Shown: positions 37,334-47,282, counted from the stretch's first letter. The stretch is DNA of 64,000 bases from Mariniphaga sp041686935 (GCA_041686935.1 JAWLCW010000021.1:1-64000), one strand, 5' to 3'. Translations and numbers: made by a program. The notes: generated by a model not told the origin, from the letters alone.

Positions 37334-38164
37334 TTATATCCTTAATTCGGCCTGCAACTTTACCGGGGCTTTTTCCAGGTCGCGTTCAATAATTCCTGGG
37401 GCCACATTTGCAAATTGCTTAAAGTCGCGGATGAAATGCATCTGGTCGAAATAACCGCAATGGTGGGCAATGCTGGTCCAACTCATTTGAGGAAAGTTTT
37501 CCCGCATCCGGTAGGCCTTGGAAAAGCGAATCAGCCGGGCAAAGAATTTCGGGGGAACACCAATACGTTTTTTGCTGACCCGTTCAAACTGGCGGATACT
37601 TAAACAGGCCAGCGACGCCACTTTTTCCATTGACATGTTTCCGCTGGATTGCATCAGTTCGAGCATTGCTTTATCAAAAGGCAAAGCTTTTTTCAGCACA
37701 TTTACTTTTTTCAGTAAAAAGGATTCAATTATATCTTTTATTTCATCGAAGTGTTTTGCTTCCTGCAGTTTACAGTTTACTTCTTCCATTTCACTTCCGT
37801 AAACATCTTCAGCATCGTAATGCCCGTTAATCATTTCGGTCATTGGCAACCCCAAAAACCGGTGCAGGCCGCCGGGATGAAATCCAACCCTAACTGCCTT
37901 GTGGTTTTTATTGATGTCGAGCATAACCCGGGTAATCATCGGCCCAACAACAACACTTCGGGGTTGCAGACTGAATTCGGTTTCTTCCGACTTCTTTACT
38001 TTAACGCGGTCGTTTATATAAAAGAAAAGTGAATCCTGAGGAGCAGGCGGATAAGGGCAAATTACTGCTGAACCATTCGATTCCACCTCTGCATGAATAA
38101 CCATGATGCACTGGATAAAATCCTGCAGCAGAACATGCGGAATGTAGAATTTCGTCAGCATCAT
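37334..38164 (-). CDS. AraC-family transcriptional regulator
   Basis: The 276-aa protein has an N-terminal DUF6597-type cupin-like sensor (about 1-150) and a C-terminal AraC double HTH (about 165-265). The HTH includes MEKVASLACLSIRQFERVSKKRIGV-type residues (CLSIRQFERV) and WTSIAHHCGYFDQMHFIRDF, the second helix-turn-helix. It precedes the metalloprotease gene by 44 bp and may be co-transcribed. Start could be the second Met at 38161. Confidence 0.85.
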   Translation of the reverse strand: MMLTKFYIPHVLLQDFIQCIMVIHAEVESNGSAVICPYPPAPQDSLFFYINDRVKVKKSEETEFSLQPRSVVVGPMITRVMLDINKNHKAVRVGFHPGGLHRFLGLPMTEMINGHYDAEDVYGSEMEEVNCKLQEAKHFDEIKDIIESFLLKKVNVLKKALPFDKAMLELMQSSGNMSMEKVASLACLSIRQFERVSKKRIGVPPKFFARLIRFSKAYRMRENFPQMSWTSIAHHCGYFDQMHFIRDFKQFANVAPGIIERDLEKAPVKLQAELRI

Positions 38165-38346
38165 GGTGTCGGATAAATCAGTTAAAAAATTAAAAATTTT
38201 ACTGCCAGAAAATTCTGTTAAGACTATAACATCTTAGTTGTAAAAAGGTTAAAATAGTTTACAGGAATTACAACTAAAAATTTTTCTGAACGGGAAGTTG
38301 TATTTTTATTCAGAAATTTTCTTTAATTTTAGTTCAAAATAAAAAT

Positions 38347-39420
38347 ATGACAACCAGACGTTTAGATTGGGGCTCACTGATAAAAACCATTCTGCTGCAT
38401 CTGTTATTCTGGATTTTCATTGTAACTTATTTTGCGTGGGGGTTTGGTTTTCAATCTAACCCTGTAAGGTCGTTTATTAATGCCTTGTTTTTTCTGCCTG
38501 GATTTTTTATTATGGTTTATTCACTGTTGTATTTTCTTGTTCCCAGATACCTGCTTCAAAGAAAATTTCTGGCGTTTTTTGCCGGGTTATTCATTGTTCT
38601 GGCTATTTGCATGTTGTACACAATTCTGGCGCAGCTTTCTTTGGCCGATTCCAAAACTTTCAGAGGAATGACACTATCTGAAGGCCGAAACGTATTACCC
38701 TTTTTACATGTTGGAGGTATTGCCGTTTCAATTCGGTTATTAATTTACTGGTATCAGCAGAAACAGCAAACTTTGGAGGCAGAAAAGCAGAAAACCGATG
38801 CGGAATTACAACTATTAAAAGCACAACTTCACCCTCATTTTTTATTTAACACACTGAATAATTTATACGCACACTCCCTTGAAGCGTCGCCCAGATGTCC
38901 GGAAATTGTAATGAAACTTTCTGAACTTCTGAGGTTTATGATTTATGAGAGCAATACTCCGAAAATGCCGTTAACAAAAGAAATACATGTATTGCAAAGT
39001 TATATGACCCTTGAAGAGATGCGCTATGGCGACCGGATTGACATTTCGGTTAACGTAGATGGTGACATTGAAAAACACCAGATAGCACCTTTTCTGCTGC
39101 TTCCTTTTTTGGAAAATGCATTTAAACACGGTACCAGTAAACAACTGGACCAGTGCTGGGTTAGCCTGAACATTTCTGTGGAAAATTCACAGATGCATTT
39201 TAAACTCATTAACAGTATTGAACCTCAGACTGATGATGACACCACAAAACTTGGCGGCCTGGGTTTGCAGAATGTTCAAAAACGTCTGGAACTTTTGTAC
39301 AAGGACAAACATAGTCTGGAAACAAAAAGACTGGAGGAAGTTTTTATAGTTGATCTCAAAATTACATTGGAAAAATTGGAAAAACAGTATGAAAAATTGG
39401 AAATGTCTTATAGTGGATGA
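38347..39420 (+). CDS. LytS/YehU-type sensor histidine kinase
   Basis: The 357-aa protein has four hydrophobic segments in the first ~140 residues, a short coiled coil, and the His_kinase (PF06580) domain with phospho-acceptor in HPHFLFNTLNNL (about 160). An ATPase region follows (PFLLLPFLENAFKHG; GGLGLQNVQKRL). It overlaps the LytTR response regulator by about 30 bp, forming a two-component pair. Confidence 0.92.
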   Translation: MTTRRLDWGSLIKTILLHLLFWIFIVTYFAWGFGFQSNPVRSFINALFFLPGFFIMVYSLLYFLVPRYLLQRKFLAFFAGLFIVLAICMLYTILAQLSLADSKTFRGMTLSEGRNVLPFLHVGGIAVSIRLLIYWYQQKQQTLEAEKQKTDAELQLLKAQLHPHFLFNTLNNLYAHSLEASPRCPEIVMKLSELLRFMIYESNTPKMPLTKEIHVLQSYMTLEEMRYGDRIDISVNVDGDIEKHQIAPFLLLPFLENAFKHGTSKQLDQCWVSLNISVENSQMHFKLINSIEPQTDDDTTKLGGLGLQNVQKRLELLYKDKHSLETKRLEEVFIVDLKITLEKLEKQYEKLEMSYSG

Positions 39421-40105
39421 TGAGCCACCGGCAGTTAAAATACTGGAAAGCTATATTGAAGCTTTGGATTATATGGAAGTTGTTGGAACCTGCAACAATG
39501 CTTTTCGGGCCCTTGATATTTTGAACAGTGTAAAAGTTGACCTGATGTTTCTCGACATTAATATGCCCAAATTACTGGGAACCCAGTTATTGAAAACTAT
39601 ACAGCATCCTCCAAAAGTAATTTTCACCACTGCGCATAAAGATTATGCGTTTGAAGCTTTTGAAATGGATGCCGTTGATTATTTGTTAAAACCAATTTCG
39701 TTTGAACGTTTCTTAAAGGCTGTAAACAAATTCTGCCAGATAAATACAACTGAATCAACTGTTTCTGCCAATGGCCCGGGATTTTTATATTTCCGGGTTG
39801 ACCGGAAAATGGTGAAGGTTTATTTAAAGGACATTATTTACATTGAAAGTTTTAAGGACTATGTAATAATTCACCGCCAAAATGAAAACGATTTGAAAGT
39901 AAAATATACAATAAGCAGTGTGGAAAATATGCTGCCACAGCGTTTATTCCTGCGCATTCACCGGTCTTTTATTGTTTCCATAAAAAAAGTAACAGCCTTT
40001 TCCAGCCACGATGTTGAAATAGGAAAAATGGAGTTGCCCATTGGAAAAAGTTATCCGGATGTGTTTAAAAAGCTTACGGGAGATTATCCGGTTCTTTCAG
40101 ATTGA
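39389..40105 (+). CDS. LytTR-type response regulator
   Basis: The 238-aa protein is started at ATG 39389 so that the receiver begins MKNWKCLIVDDEPPA; an upstream in-frame start at 39350 lies inside the kinase gene. The receiver phospho-acceptor is in LMFLDINMP and the conserved K in LLKPIS. The LytTR DNA-binding domain (about 140-235) has YIESFKDYVIIHR and FLRIHRSFIVS. Partner of the preceding kinase. A hairpin follows the stop. Confidence 0.92.
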   Translation: MKNWKCLIVDDEPPAVKILESYIEALDYMEVVGTCNNAFRALDILNSVKVDLMFLDINMPKLLGTQLLKTIQHPPKVIFTTAHKDYAFEAFEMDAVDYLLKPISFERFLKAVNKFCQINTTESTVSANGPGFLYFRVDRKMVKVYLKDIIYIESFKDYVIIHRQNENDLKVKYTISSVENMLPQRLFLRIHRSFIVSIKKVTAFSSHDVEIGKMELPIGKSYPDVFKKLTGDYPVLSD

Positions 40106-40113
40106 AAATAATT

Positions 40114-40137
40114 GTCAGGTTAGCTGCCTGACTTTTA
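40114..40137 (+). terminator. Candidate terminator of the lytS/lytTR operon
   Basis: GTCAGG-TTAGCTG-CCTGAC followed by TTTT, 9 bp after the LytTR stop. Short stem. The rest of the 316-bp gap to 40421 has no recognisable gene or element. Confidence 0.55.
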
Positions 40138-40421
40138 CAAAACTGGCTAATCCAAATTAATCCTAAAAAAACACCACACACTAAAACCACTTTCTAAATA
40201 AGAAATCCAATTAGCTGATTTTATATCGAAATAAAAACTTGATTAGTAATTACTTATGGAGTAAGGCCTATAATTTTTGCTTTCGTTTTTTGTACAGGCA
40301 AACAACCAGGTAATAAATAAAATCAACCATACAGATTTTTTCATAACGTCAATGAGTCTTATTGGTGGTCTTCATGTGCTGTCAAAGTATACTGCCTGTA
40401 AAATATTCATCATTAACTTCT

Positions 40422-41816
40422 TTATTGGGAACTTTTTCCATTTCCATTATTACTAATAATTCTCACTTCTCTTAAATTATTATCAAAAACGAATGACGCG
40501 ACCTTTTTCCCCACCATAGTTCCTGCAATATTGTCGTTTCGAAAATTATGGCCTGCATATATTCTGGATACACTCATTTCATTTGTAAACTGAGAAAAAC
40601 CTGTAAAACTTCTTTCTGAACCTGGCAGGGTATAACTCCCAATTGAAAACGATTTGCTGTCTTTTTTGAAAAACATTTTAAACACTTCTGCACCTGCACT
40701 TCCGGCTGCCGCATAACCTGAAGGATAGGATGGTAAGGGTGGCGTTGGCCTTGGACTTGATGAGGGGGTCCAGGTAACTTCTCCGTCTGTATCGTCATTT
40801 CCATCATTGTCACCTTCCTGAATTGCGGTAATTGGTCTCCAGAAATTAAAATAATAGGCGCCGTCAAACGCGCTGATAAGCGCATCTGCCACGGTCATGT
40901 GGATAAGTGCAAATAACCGGGCGGTCTCCCAGCCATCCAAATCCTCCTGAACAGCCATTATTCTTGCAACCTTGTTCATCATGCTGGACATATTTTCAGT
41001 AAAAAACTTGCCCATATCTGTTTGGTCCTGAGTTCTTAGGGTACTTGTATTGCTTCCAATGGTTTTGACTTCATTGTAATCAGCAGTATATTCCGGAGAA
41101 TTAATCTCATATGGTGGTTTTGGCCGAAACTGGTCCCCCGATAATATGCCAAAAGGTTCCGTCTCTCCCCAATGGCGTCCATACACAGAGGGGACAGGGA
41201 AGACGGGAGGTACAAAAGGAAAGGTTGATTTGTATTGACCCGGTTCCGTTCCCTGCGGATACGCTTCAAACCCGGGCAATACATCATTTTGCCTCTTTGC
41301 TAAAACAGCGACAGCTGCATCTTTACCAATTTGAATTCCAATCGTTTTAAATTCAGAATCCTCAATTTCCGACAAGCTGGAGTTTAACAGATTATCTACA
41401 TCATCTTTCCAACCCGGGAATAAAACAACCAGAACATCATGGGCAGCCTGTGCTAAAGCAGGATCAGCAAATGAATAAATTGTTTTTTTGGAAACAGCTT
41501 TATCGTCTGGAGTACTGTTTTCGAGGGCATAAGTTTCGTATATTGGAACAACGTTGTTCAATGCATCATGCATGGCCAGGGTTAACATAGCATATATCCT
41601 TGACTCAACCGGTGCCTGAAGTTTATTATCTATTGAGTCACTAAGTAATTCATTCCATTTTAAAACCATGGAATTGTCGTATGACTTTATCATACCCAGA
41701 TTTGCCTTTTTCAGGTCACCAAAATCCGTAAATGGTTCCGGTTCATCGTATTCGCAGGCAATCATTGCGAAACACACAGCTAAAATGCTACCAAGAAACT
41801 TTAATTTTTTTTTCAT
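40422..41816 (-). CDS. Vanadium-haloperoxidase/PAP2-like lipoprotein
   Basis: The 464-aa protein has a lipobox (AMIAC, Cys 21). The core motifs of the vanadium-haloperoxidase/PAP2 superfamily are FWRPITAI (about 323-330, the RP pair), PSGY (about 360) and SRIYAGHNFRND (about 415-426, matching SRxxxGxHxxxD). In known enzymes the middle motif is PSGH, whose histidine acts in acid-base catalysis; here it is tyrosine. Activity as haloperoxidase or phosphatase is therefore uncertain. Monocistronic. Confidence 0.82.
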   Translation of the reverse strand: MKKKLKFLGSILAVCFAMIACEYDEPEPFTDFGDLKKANLGMIKSYDNSMVLKWNELLSDSIDNKLQAPVESRIYAMLTLAMHDALNNVVPIYETYALENSTPDDKAVSKKTIYSFADPALAQAAHDVLVVLFPGWKDDVDNLLNSSLSEIEDSEFKTIGIQIGKDAAVAVLAKRQNDVLPGFEAYPQGTEPGQYKSTFPFVPPVFPVPSVYGRHWGETEPFGILSGDQFRPKPPYEINSPEYTADYNEVKTIGSNTSTLRTQDQTDMGKFFTENMSSMMNKVARIMAVQEDLDGWETARLFALIHMTVADALISAFDGAYYFNFWRPITAIQEGDNDGNDDTDGEVTWTPSSSPRPTPPLPSYPSGYAAAGSAGAEVFKMFFKKDSKSFSIGSYTLPGSERSFTGFSQFTNEMSVSRIYAGHNFRNDNIAGTMVGKKVASFVFDNNLREVRIISNNGNGKSSQ

Positions 41817-41905
41817 AATTGTGAGATTTTAAGATTAATAAAAACTGAATTTAATTTTATTTGAATTTTAAGCAGAAATATATATTTCATATCGTTATCG
41901 CGGGA

Positions 41906-43051
41906 TTAACTGCCCTGTGTGATCGCCATGATATGAAAGGCGGCTGCTGCGATCGTTTTGAAGCGTTTGTCAGGTATATAGAAATGATCGGTGTTGTTGT
42001 AGCGCGTCCAACCTTGCGTGGCAAATGTCCATCCTTCAGTCGCAAGTGGGTGTTTGACCGGAGTTCCCCAACCCCAAAGCGTCCCGTCGGTTGAGATACC
42101 TATGCTGAAACCCCAGCCTGCAGCGACCGCCTTAAAACGAACATGTGACGGGGCATTTAATGCGCCGCTCGTTCCATCACCCCATCCCGTAACTGTTCCG
42201 TTTGCCCGGATGGCGAGTGCGTGTGCGTTTCCTGCTGCTATCGCCTTGAATTTCTGGTCGGGGATGAAGAAGATCTCTTGGTCTTCTGGGGTTGACGTCC
42301 ATCTGTCGAGTACGTTAACCCCACTCGCTCCATGACCCCAGCCGTAGAGTGTCCCAACCTCGTGCAGGGCGAGTGAGTACAGGACTCTTGCATCGACCGC
42401 TACAAACGGGCCTCCTGTTGGCGCGTTGAGAAGACCCGTGAGAGGACCACTGGGTGAGTTATAGCTATCACTTCCCCAAGCCTTGAGCGTTCCGTCATCC
42501 GCGATAGCAACTGCATGTATACTGGCTACTGCGACGGCATCATAGAGACCTGAGGGAACGTTCGTCAAAAGTTCATTCTGACCAAAGGCCGCGAGGGTTT
42601 GGTTTTGGCGTATCAATACGGCGTCATCCCGGCTGATCGCAATGGCTTTAAATTTCTCAGTAGCGAGCGTCTCGGGGATAGGTGGAGGTCCAATCGGACC
42701 AGATCCCCAAAGAACGGGTGTATTGTCCCAGCGAAGCGCCAAACCATTGATACTGCCGCCCGCAACGGCGTTGAATTTTCCTTCGGGGGCATTCGATATC
42801 TGGCCCCATGTGTCGTCTCCCCAAACCATAAGGGTATGGGGCTGAACGGCAGCTTTTATATTTGGGGCGTCACCGTCTATGGTTGTTAATGATTGGTCGC
42901 TATTAATTGTTAAAATCTCATCTGAACAACCTGCAAGACTAACTAGTATAAGTAAGAAAGTAATTAATAACAAGTAATTATAAACTTTTGAGAAGTTGTA
43001 AGATGAAATGAGCCTGATTCTCCCAACTTTAATTATAGTGTTTTTTTTCAT
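41906..43051 (-). CDS. RCC1-repeat lipoprotein with GC-rich repeat region
   Basis: The 381-aa protein has a long basic n-region, a hydrophobic stretch and lipobox SLAGC (about 42). About six RCC1-like propeller repeats follow (VWGDDTWGQ, LKAWGSDSYN, LYGWGHGASG, VTGWGDGTSG, LWGWGTPVKH, with matching HALAIRANG-type segments). The repeat-encoding DNA (41906 to about 42890) is visibly GC-richer, with different codon choices, than the signal-peptide part and the flanks. The cargo may have been acquired and joined to a native export signal. Function unknown; beta-propeller binding protein likely. Confidence 0.82.
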   Translation of the reverse strand: MKKNTIIKVGRIRLISSYNFSKVYNYLLLITFLLILVSLAGCSDEILTINSDQSLTTIDGDAPNIKAAVQPHTLMVWGDDTWGQISNAPEGKFNAVAGGSINGLALRWDNTPVLWGSGPIGPPPIPETLATEKFKAIAISRDDAVLIRQNQTLAAFGQNELLTNVPSGLYDAVAVASIHAVAIADDGTLKAWGSDSYNSPSGPLTGLLNAPTGGPFVAVDARVLYSLALHEVGTLYGWGHGASGVNVLDRWTSTPEDQEIFFIPDQKFKAIAAGNAHALAIRANGTVTGWGDGTSGALNAPSHVRFKAVAAGWGFSIGISTDGTLWGWGTPVKHPLATEGWTFATQGWTRYNNTDHFYIPDKRFKTIAAAAFHIMAITQGS

Positions 43052-43458
43052 TACAGTATTATTTAAGATTGCCTAAATAAAATTAAAACATCTTTTTGTC
43101 TTATTTTATTAAAGTTGCCAAATGTTCATTTTTAGTGGACGAAAAGTTATTTTGAGTAGACGAATGGAATTATCGTATAGATTGACATTAATATATTGTT
43201 TAACTAGTTTTTGTGCCTTTTTGCGTTGCTGCCTTTTCACTTTTTAAAGACAAAAATGTGCTCCTGATTCATTGATACTGAATGAAAAAACGTTTTTCCA
43301 AAAACCATTGTCTTAATTTCATTAAGTCATGGAGTTGAATTTTTTTTGTGATTATGCTTAAAAATTGCCGTTTAATGATAATATTTACCCTCAAACTTAA
43401 TATCGAGCAATTTTATTGAGCTTTTCAAAAATTAATTCATAATAAAAATACTTTCGTG

Positions 43459-45105
43459 ATGAAACATTTTCTTTTATTTTTCTTTTTATTTTTCAGTGTA
43501 TTCAGTATGGCAATCGGCCAGAACAATAGTCCGCTTGAAAATGTAGTTATAACATCCAACGGGAATAAAACCCGGGTAAGTACAAATGAAAATGGCGAAT
43601 TACTTGTAAATGTATCCCCAAAGGAAGTTCGAAAATTTAGATCCAACGGGTTGGTCCGATATAGTGACTTTGGTGCCAAAGGCGACGGCAAAACCGATGA
43701 TATGGACGCCATTGCTGCGGCCCATGCATTTGCCAATCAAAACGGTCTTTCTGTGAAAGCTGACGAAGGTGCAACTTATTTTATCAGTGGAAAGGATCGC
43801 ACAGCGGTCATCCAAACCGATACGGATTTTGGAACGGCTGCCTTTATTATTGATGATACCAACGTCGAAAATCGCAATGCTCATGTTTTTATGGTTAGTT
43901 CAGGTCTGCAGCCCTTCAAACCTGAAGGGATAACTTCACTTGAGAGGAATCAGGAAAAAGTTGATATCTCTTTGCCGGGAACTTGTCTGATAACCGTCAC
44001 CGATGCCAATGTAAAACGTTACATCCGGTTTGGGCCGAACCAAAACAGTGGATCATCGCAGACGGATATTTTTATTGTCGACAAAAACGGCAACGTGGAT
44101 ATGGATGCCCCAATCATCTGGGATTTTGACCAGATTACGGAAATCACCGCACTCCCCATTGACGAAACAACGCTAACCATCACAGGAGGACGATTCACCA
44201 CCATTGCCAATAAGGCAGAATCGAGATATACCTATTACAGCCGGGGAATCGCCATCAGGCGCTCCAATGTGCTTGTGGATGGTCTGGAACACCGCGTTAC
44301 CGGCGAAGGAGACCATGGCGCGCCCTATGGCGGATTCATAAACGTCAGCAACTGTGCTTACGTGACGGTACAGAACACCATTCTGACCGGACACAAAACT
44401 TACCGGACCATTGGCTCGGCAGGAGTTCCGGTTTCCATGGGTACCTACGATATTTCCCTCAACCGGGCCCTCAATGTGTCATTTATAAACTGCAGCCAGA
44501 CAAATGATATTAACGATGGAACTTATTGGGGAATTATGGGGTCCAATTTCTGCAAAAATCTTGTTTTGGACAATTGCACTTTTTCCAGGTTCGATGCTCA
44601 CATGGGAGTTGCCAATGCCACCATCCGTAATTCAATCCTCGGTCACATGGGAATCAATGCCATTGGTTCCGGGACCTTTACTGTGGAGAATTCCACCATC
44701 AGGGGAAGGACCCTCATCAACCTGCGCTCCGATTATGGCAGTACATGGGAGGGAGAATTCGTTATCCGTAACTGCGTTTTCGTGCCTGCCGGTGGCAGAC
44801 CAGTTAGTGCAAATCTGTTTGGAGGATCCAATTCCGGGCAACATGATTTCGGTTACACCTGTTATATGCCGGAGCGGATTACAATCGAAAACCTGCATAT
44901 CGACGACTCCAGCCATCCGGAGAATTACCAGGGACCGGCCATTTTTGCCAATTTCAATCCAAAAATGACCGATGAATCCTACGTGGAGGAGTTTCCGTAT
45001 ATCATAACTAAAGAAGTTATTCTGAAAAATGTGACCACTGCCAGCGGTAAGGATTTGAGAGTTAGTGACAATGCGTTTATGTTTAAGGATGTGAAGGTGA
45101 GATAG
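43459..45105 (+). CDS. Secreted right-handed beta-helix protein (pectate-lyase-superfamily type)
   Basis: The 548-aa protein is started at ATG 43459 (a GTG precedes it). Signal peptide ends near AIGQ. The N-terminus has YSDFGAKGDGKTDDMDAI, the typical opening of GH28/pectate-lyase-superfamily beta-helix proteins, followed by many short parallel strand repeats (ENSTIRGRTLINLRS, VIRNCVFVPAGG). No sorting signal or PL/GH catalytic triad can be confirmed. Probably a carbohydrate-active or surface protein. The 407-bp stretch upstream (43052-43458) holds no recognisable gene, only AT-rich leader sequence. Confidence 0.78.
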   Translation: MKHFLLFFFLFFSVFSMAIGQNNSPLENVVITSNGNKTRVSTNENGELLVNVSPKEVRKFRSNGLVRYSDFGAKGDGKTDDMDAIAAAHAFANQNGLSVKADEGATYFISGKDRTAVIQTDTDFGTAAFIIDDTNVENRNAHVFMVSSGLQPFKPEGITSLERNQEKVDISLPGTCLITVTDANVKRYIRFGPNQNSGSSQTDIFIVDKNGNVDMDAPIIWDFDQITEITALPIDETTLTITGGRFTTIANKAESRYTYYSRGIAIRRSNVLVDGLEHRVTGEGDHGAPYGGFINVSNCAYVTVQNTILTGHKTYRTIGSAGVPVSMGTYDISLNRALNVSFINCSQTNDINDGTYWGIMGSNFCKNLVLDNCTFSRFDAHMGVANATIRNSILGHMGINAIGSGTFTVENSTIRGRTLINLRSDYGSTWEGEFVIRNCVFVPAGGRPVSANLFGGSNSGQHDFGYTCYMPERITIENLHIDDSSHPENYQGPAIFANFNPKMTDESYVEEFPYIITKEVILKNVTTASGKDLRVSDNAFMFKDVKVR

Positions 45106-45306
45106 GATTTAGAATTGATATAGAATGTAAAATCTGATTAATAAATAAAAAAGTCAGTGTGCCAATTCAGAATAAAAACATAAAAAGCTCAAATATTTTA
45201 TTTCCCAATTTAGGTTTTTTTGTTCGTATTATATTTTAGGTTGTTAGGTTAATCTATGATTTTGATTTTAATGTTTTTATAGAATAATGCATAAAAAAAG
45301 GAAGAA

Positions 45307-45343
45307 CCAAAAGCTGGCCAGGAGATCTGAACCGGCTTTTTTT
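45307..45343 (+). terminator. Rho-independent terminator after the beta-helix gene
   Basis: Stem AAAGCTGG / CCGGCTTT (one G-T pair) with a 14-nt loop and a following T7 run. It lies 200 bp after the beta-helix stop. It also crosses a 63-codon ORF at 45287-45478, which is therefore not taken as a gene. No other feature is seen in 45106-45472. Confidence 0.65.
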
Positions 45344-45472
45344 ATTGCCACACCAAAAAACAATAACTGCCAAAAATTATGCACAAAAACAGGTGAAAAA
45401 TATTTAATTGCTATGGGAAAAACCGGAGTTTTCGGACACAGTATAACAGGAGAAAAGGTTACAAATCTTACA

Positions 45473-45527
45473 CCTTAAAAAAAAAAGAATTTCGTAAATT
45501 TCACGGAACTAAAATATTCAAATCAAC
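45473..45527 (+). promoter_or_regulatory. Leader/promoter shared with 46375-46425
   Basis: CCTTAAAAAA, GTAAATT, CGGAACTAAAA, TTCAAATCA directly precede the ATG at 45528. The same order of blocks precedes the ATG at 46426. TAAATTTC (45495-45502) resembles a Bacteroidota -7 box. Confidence 0.5.
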
Positions 45528-46280
45528 ATGAAAAAAGGAATTTGTAAACTTTGCTTAAATGAGAAACCACTTTTAAAGAAGTCACACATTATTCCTGACT
45601 TTATATACAGGGATGGTAATATATATCATACGGACCATTCTATTCAAAAGATAAACTTGGCAAAAGCCTTAAAAGGAATATCTAATAAAAAATCTCGCCA
45701 GTATAGCGGAGAATATGAAGGAAATATTCTTTGTCAACATTGTGATGGTATAATCATTAAATGCTATGAGGATTATGCTAAAAAAGTAATCTGGGGAAGT
45801 CAAAAACTTTCTCCCGACGAAGCCTTTTTATTGAGTTTTCCTCCAGGTGAAGTAGTAATGAAAAATATTGATTATAAAAAAATAAAGTTGTTTTTTCTAT
45901 CAATTTTATGGAGGGCTGCAATATCAACAAGACCTTTTTTTAAAGAAGTGAACTTTGAAATGGAGAAATTAGAGGAATTGCGTAGAATGATCTTATTTGG
46001 AGATCCTAAAGAGAATTTAGACTGGTTAATGCTTTTTATGCTTGATTGTGGAAAGGATACTAAATTAAAACAGTATATAGCTCAACCAGTTAGAGGGAGA
46101 GATGCAATATTCGTTTTTACCTTCCCAGCTCTTTTGGTTGTATATTGTTTAGATGCGTCATTAATTACAACTGAATTAAAAAAATATAGCATTTTTAAAA
46201 TAGGAAAAATGAGGTTGATGAAATTATCAAGTTCCCAGATTTGGGATTTATTTTTGAATCATCTTTCTGGTTGTAGTTAA
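45528..46280 (+). CDS. HNH-like zinc-binding accessory protein
   Basis: The 250-aa protein is AT-rich in DNA and lysine-rich. The N-terminus has CKLCLNEKPLLKKSHIIPDF (CxxC followed by SHIIP) and then CQHC near residue 69. This zinc-finger plus His arrangement is found in HNH-type proteins of accessory or defence regions. The catalytic asparagine/histidine pair cannot be assigned with confidence. No membrane span. Role unknown; defence-associated nuclease is only a suggestion. Confidence 0.62.
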   Translation: MKKGICKLCLNEKPLLKKSHIIPDFIYRDGNIYHTDHSIQKINLAKALKGISNKKSRQYSGEYEGNILCQHCDGIIIKCYEDYAKKVIWGSQKLSPDEAFLLSFPPGEVVMKNIDYKKIKLFFLSILWRAAISTRPFFKEVNFEMEKLEELRRMILFGDPKENLDWLMLFMLDCGKDTKLKQYIAQPVRGRDAIFVFTFPALLVVYCLDASLITTELKKYSIFKIGKMRLMKLSSSQIWDLFLNHLSGCS

Positions 46281-46374
46281 AGAATATGAATCCATTATCT
46301 CCTGTTTTTTTATTTATTCAAAGAAGGACGTAACTTTTTAGGCATTAAGTTTAAAGAACCTGAGTTTTCAGAGA

Positions 46375-46425
46375 CCTTAAAAAAGGAAATTTTGTAAATT
46401 GCCCGAAACTCAAAAGTTCAATTCA
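46375..46425 (+). promoter_or_regulatory. Leader/promoter shared with 45473-45527
   Basis: Blocks CCTTAAAAAA, TTGTAAATT, CGAAACTCAAAA, GTTCAATTCA align with the preceding gene's leader. TAAATTGC acts as the -7-like box. Confidence 0.48.
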
Positions 46426-47282
46426 ATGAGTAATATGGCAGAATCTAACAAATTAAATGTTAAAAAGAGTGAATCTTTTCAAACAGAAAAAAAGAAACTT
46501 CACCAGAATTAAGATTTTTAAAAAGTCAAACCATTGGTCTCTGGGTTTCCGTTATTATTTCTTTAGTGTTTTCAATTTCCTCCTTAGTTTTAGGAATTAT
46601 TACATATATAGATTCAGAAAAAGAACTTTTGAGAACCGATATTAATCTTTTAAAAGAAGAATACAAAACAGTTGTTGGGGCGCATTTTTCAGAGGCAAAA
46701 GGACATCACAATGTGTTTCAAATGAGATTAATAGCAACAGTAACAAATATTAGTAAGAATCCTTTAACTTTATTAGAATACAGAACCTTTGGACCCTATA
46801 TTCAAAATTTTCCAAAACACGACTGGATTGATTTTACTGAAAAAAAATTAAAGGACAGCTTTGATGAGATGTCAATAAAGTTTCCAAAACCAATTACTCT
46901 AGGACTTGGGGAATCCTACTCATTTGAATTTAAGATGAAAGTATATACAAAGTTAAAACTGTCGGCAAAATTTCCCACGCCAATCAGAATTAATAAATTT
47001 TTAGAAGTAATTTATTATAATAAAACGGACTTATTTGGTAATAAATTAGAATACAGCTCTAAACATGTATATTTGCCATGGATTTATGGTCAAATAACAG
47101 GGTTTACCGTACCAGATTTTACTGAAGGTAAAGAGTTAAATCATCATATTGTTTTTAAAACAGCAAAAAGCAATTTTATTGTTCATGAAATAAATTGGTA
47201 TGGAGGTTCAACCCTTGGTTTAGATATATTCTACTGGATATTTGATCCAGATGGAGACTTTCAACCCAATTACAAATATTGA
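46426..47282 (+). pseudogene. Single-pass membrane protein, apparently frameshifted near 46490
   Basis: An ATG at 46426 gives MSNMAESNKLNVKKSE..., which ends at 46512 after an A7 run (about 46489-46495). Adding one A would join it to the frame that encodes TSPELRFLKSQTIGLWVSV and then the 238-aa body open from a GTG at 46566 to 47282. The body has one N-terminal hydrophobic helix (VSVIISLVFSISSLVLGII) and a beta-rich domain with no recognised family. If the A run is correct the gene is broken or starts at GTG 46566; if it is a sequencing slip the protein has about 285 residues. Neighbour of the HNH-like gene with a matching leader. Confidence 0.62.

Noticed and set aside
45305..45330. Short CTGAACCG match to the T arm of the tRNA-Met gene, as possible att site
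   Set aside because: Only eight bases match and the sequence is better explained as one arm of a terminator.
45287..45478. 63-codon ORF on the plus strand
   Set aside because: It crosses a clear terminator hairpin, has no recognisable domain and ends before the promoter of the next gene.
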